A DNA stretch of 64,000 bases, taken from contig NZ_JACVOP010000002.1 of NCBI RefSeq assembly GCF_018882365.1, forward strand, positions 124,001 to 188,000. Direction: 5' to 3'. Both the position numbers and the translations under genes were made by a program. The notes beneath the pieces were generated by a model. It was not told where the DNA came from, made no database searches, and saw nothing but the letters and a program-made list of their open reading frames with translations. The stretch comes from Polynucleobacter sp. 71A-WALBACH. GTDB lineage: Bacteria; Pseudomonadota; Gammaproteobacteria; Burkholderiales; Burkholderiaceae. Positions 62,417 through 64,000 of the stretch are shown one piece after another; the first letter of the stretch is position 1; every line of letters begins with the position of its first letter.

Positions 62417-63018
62417 GACGATACTTTTTCTAGGGCAGTTAGCTCTTCTGGCGTATTCACATTGGCAAATGCTTGAGCGTTTTCAAATATGACGGTGCCA
62501 GAGCGCAATTCTTTAAACCAACGATCAATCTTCAGATCCCCTTTACTTAAAAAGGCATCCAAAGAATCTTGCAGACTATTTTTCATTAAACAGAAAACGG
62601 GTTGGGACCAAATCTTTCCGTCAGCCTCTTTTGAGGAGGCAAAGACAAGCTCTAAGTTATTGTCTTCAAGTTCGACTGCCATTTTTTCCGCAAGATCCAT
62701 TGGTAGCAAAGGAGAGTCGCAAGGTGATGTCAACAAGTAAGGTGTTTTGCAATGCTTGATACCGATAGAGAAACCAGCCAGCGGGCCAGAGAAATCAGGA
62801 GTTTGGTCCATGAGAACGGGGTAGCCATAGTGCGCATATTTTGTAATGCTACGGTTAGCATTAATCAGAATGGTGCTGACTTGAGGTTTTAGCCGAGTGA
62901 TGGTGGATTCAATCATGGGCTTGCCGTGAAACGGAATCAAGCCTTTATCAATGCCACCCATTCGTTGCGCGCGTCCGCCCGCCAAAATGAGTCCAGTAAT
63001 TTGATTTGCAGTAATCAT
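62413..63018 (-). CDS. mobA: Molybdenum cofactor guanylyltransferase
   Basis: MobA adds GMP to molybdopterin to form the dinucleotide cofactor of bacterial oxidoreductases. The 201-residue protein has the nucleotidyltransferase start ITGLILAGGRAQRMGGIDKGLIPFHGKPMIE, the acid site LLTSPCDSPLLP and the late FANVNTPEELTAL block. It overlaps moaA by about one base upstream and moeA by 4 nt downstream. Confidence 0.95.
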   Translation of the reverse strand: MITANQITGLILAGGRAQRMGGIDKGLIPFHGKPMIESTITRLKPQVSTILINANRSITKYAHYGYPVLMDQTPDFSGPLAGFSIGIKHCKTPYLLTSPCDSPLLPMDLAEKMAVELEDNNLELVFASSKEADGKIWSQPVFCLMKNSLQDSLDAFLSKGDLKIDRWFKELRSGTVIFENAQAFANVNTPEELTALEKVSS

Positions 63019-64000
63019 CAGCCGCCGATGTAAGACATCTCTACCTTTCGAATACTAGTAGCCACTGTATTAGATCCCCGAATTTCTGAATAGTGATCAT
63101 TGCGTCCTGACCAGGTCGACATAATAGCGTTAGCGATTTCTAAATCACTTCTGCCTGAGCGCAGTAGAGTCTTAAAGTCAAAACCTTCGTTTGCGAATAA
63201 GCAAAGATAGAGCTGACCGTCGGTGGAGATTCGTGCACGGGTGCATTCATGGCAGAAGGTTTGTGTAACGCTGGAAATAAAGCCAATTTCACCGGAACCA
63301 TCAACATAGCGCCAGCGCTGAGCTACTTCACCAGGATAGTTGGCCTCAATAGGTTCTATTGGAAAGATAGCGTTAATGCGATTGGCAACTTCTTGGGAGG
63401 GAAGTACTTGAGACATGTCCCAGCCATTGGAGCTGCCCACATCCATAAATTCAATAAAGCGAAGTGTGACACCGCTACCTTTAAAGTGCTTGGCCATGCC
63501 AATAATTTCTTGATCGTTTGTGCCCTTCTTAACGACCATATTGACTTTGAGGTTGGTGAAGCCCGCTTCTTGAGCTGCAGCAATTCCATCGAGCACATCG
63601 GTTACAGGAAAGTCGACATCATTCATTTTTTTGAAGATCTCATCATTGAGACCATCAAGACTAATAGTCAGGCGCTGAAGACCGGCTGCTTTTAATGCGA
63701 CTGCCTTCTTACGCAAAATACTGCCATTGGTAGTTAGCGTGAGATCAAGAGCTTGATCTGTCGTGGTGCGAATCTTGGCAAGCATCTCAATGAGTACTTC
63801 CAGATTTTTGCGGAGCAAGGGCTCACCACCAGTAAGGCGAATTTTTTCTACGCCTAGACTTGCAAAGATTGTTGTTAAGCGAGTGATTTCTTCGAAGCTG
63901 AGTAATTCATTGTGAGAGAGGTAGGGATAGTTCTTGTCGAAGATTTCCTTAGGCATGCAGTAGGTGCAGCGGAAATTACAACGATCGGTTACTGAAATTC
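63018..64000 (-). CDS. moaA: GTP 3',8-cyclase MoaA (5' end beyond window)
   Basis: MoaA is the radical-SAM enzyme that starts molybdopterin synthesis from GTP. The frame is still open at the window end, so the gene is cut. Before the in-frame Met at 63956, it reads [18 protein letters not shown], whose CxxxCxxC binds the SAM cluster, so that Met is internal and not the start. The C-terminal cluster ligands lie in [21 protein letters not shown], and the protein ends in the Gly-Gly pair (YIGG) required for activity. First visible gene of the moaA-mobA-moeA operon. Confidence 0.97.
   Translation of the reverse strand, partial: ISVTDRCNFRCTYCMPKEIFDKNYPYLSHNELLSFEEITRLTTIFASLGVEKIRLTGGEPLLRKNLEVLIEMLAKIRTTTDQALDLTLTTNGSILRKKAVALKAAGLQRLTISLDGLNDEIFKKMNDVDFPVTDVLDGIAAAQEAGFTNLKVNMVVKKGTNDQEIIGMAKHFKGSGVTLRFIEFMDVGSSNGWDMSQVLPSQEVANRINAIFPIEPIEANYPGEVAQRWRYVDGSGEIGFISSVTQTFCHECTRARISTDGQLYLCLFANEGFDFKTLLRSGRSDLEIANAIMSTWSGRNDHYSEIRGSNTVATSIRKVEMSYIGG

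Noticed and set aside
63018..63956. moaA beginning at the Met at 63956
   Set aside because: The CxxxCxxC radical-SAM motif is encoded upstream of this Met and in frame up to the window end, so the Met is internal and the gene is cut by the window.
1..64000. CRISPR arrays, intact insertion sequences or prophage
   Set aside because: No regularly spaced repeats, no transposase frame with terminal repeats and no run of phage genes were seen; the only mobile trace is the ssrA island.

Overview
The window looks like a chromosome segment of a beta-proteobacterium of the Burkholderiaceae, most likely a Polynucleobacter-type freshwater organism. This is inferred from four things: the order gyrA-serC-pheA-hisC-tyrA-aroA-cmk-rpsA-ihfB-lapB, Bug-family solute receptors, a short OmpA with no barrel domain, and a tmRNA whose tag ends ANDERFALAA. 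No database search was possible, so the genus is a judgement. Genes are densely packed with many 1-4 nt overlaps.

Layout. 0-3.6 kb: trhO on the minus strand, then a Bug receptor, a carboxymuconolactone-decarboxylase-like protein and a methyltransferase. 3.7-6.7 kb: an iron/heme cassette behind a Fur-box-like site, with a TonB-like protein, a 58-residue HemP and a TonB-dependent receptor. 6.7-10 kb: a VOC protein, a second Bug receptor and an IlvD/Edd dehydratase. 10.1-12.8 kb: small envelope genes (secreted protein, Pal-like lipoprotein, second lipoprotein, zinc-ribbon protein, PBP7-like peptidase).

12.9-16.9 kb: a small decayed genomic island in the 3' end of ssrA (tmRNA). It carries an integrase fragment next to ssrA, a broken gene start, a DEDDh exonuclease, a Fic protein with an AbiEi-like N-terminus and repeats around its promoter, and an unknown ORF. 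Its far end is marked by a diverged copy of the ssrA 3' end and terminator. This is the only clearly accessory region and the best candidate for unusual biology.

16.9-35.4 kb: ssrA, gph-ubiG, ompA, then the long gyrA-to-lapB run (DNA gyrase, serine, aromatic and histidine biosynthesis, CMP kinase, ribosomal protein S1, IHF-beta, LapB), followed by ugd-hldA-hldD for LPS sugar precursors. 35.4-46.6 kb: a membrane protein divergent from a winged-helix regulator, a ComEA-like protein, cysM, mltB, then a probable fatty-acid degradation group (HDAC-like deacetylase, acyl-CoA synthetase, etfBA, acyl-CoA dehydrogenase) and two envelope proteins. 46.8-56.9 kb: rpsP-rimM-trmD-rplS, a Nudix hydrolase and a CobD-like protein, then rsgA and an M48 protease facing orn, followed by mog, pmbA and an orphan TRAP receptor. 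56.9-64 kb: fdxA-fpr-thyA-folA on the minus strand, a hydroxyacid dehydrogenase, and the molybdenum-cofactor operon moaA (cut by the window end)-mobA-moeA plus a small membrane protein.

Most of the window is ordinary core genome. No CRISPR array, intact insertion sequence, rRNA or classical tRNA gene was seen.
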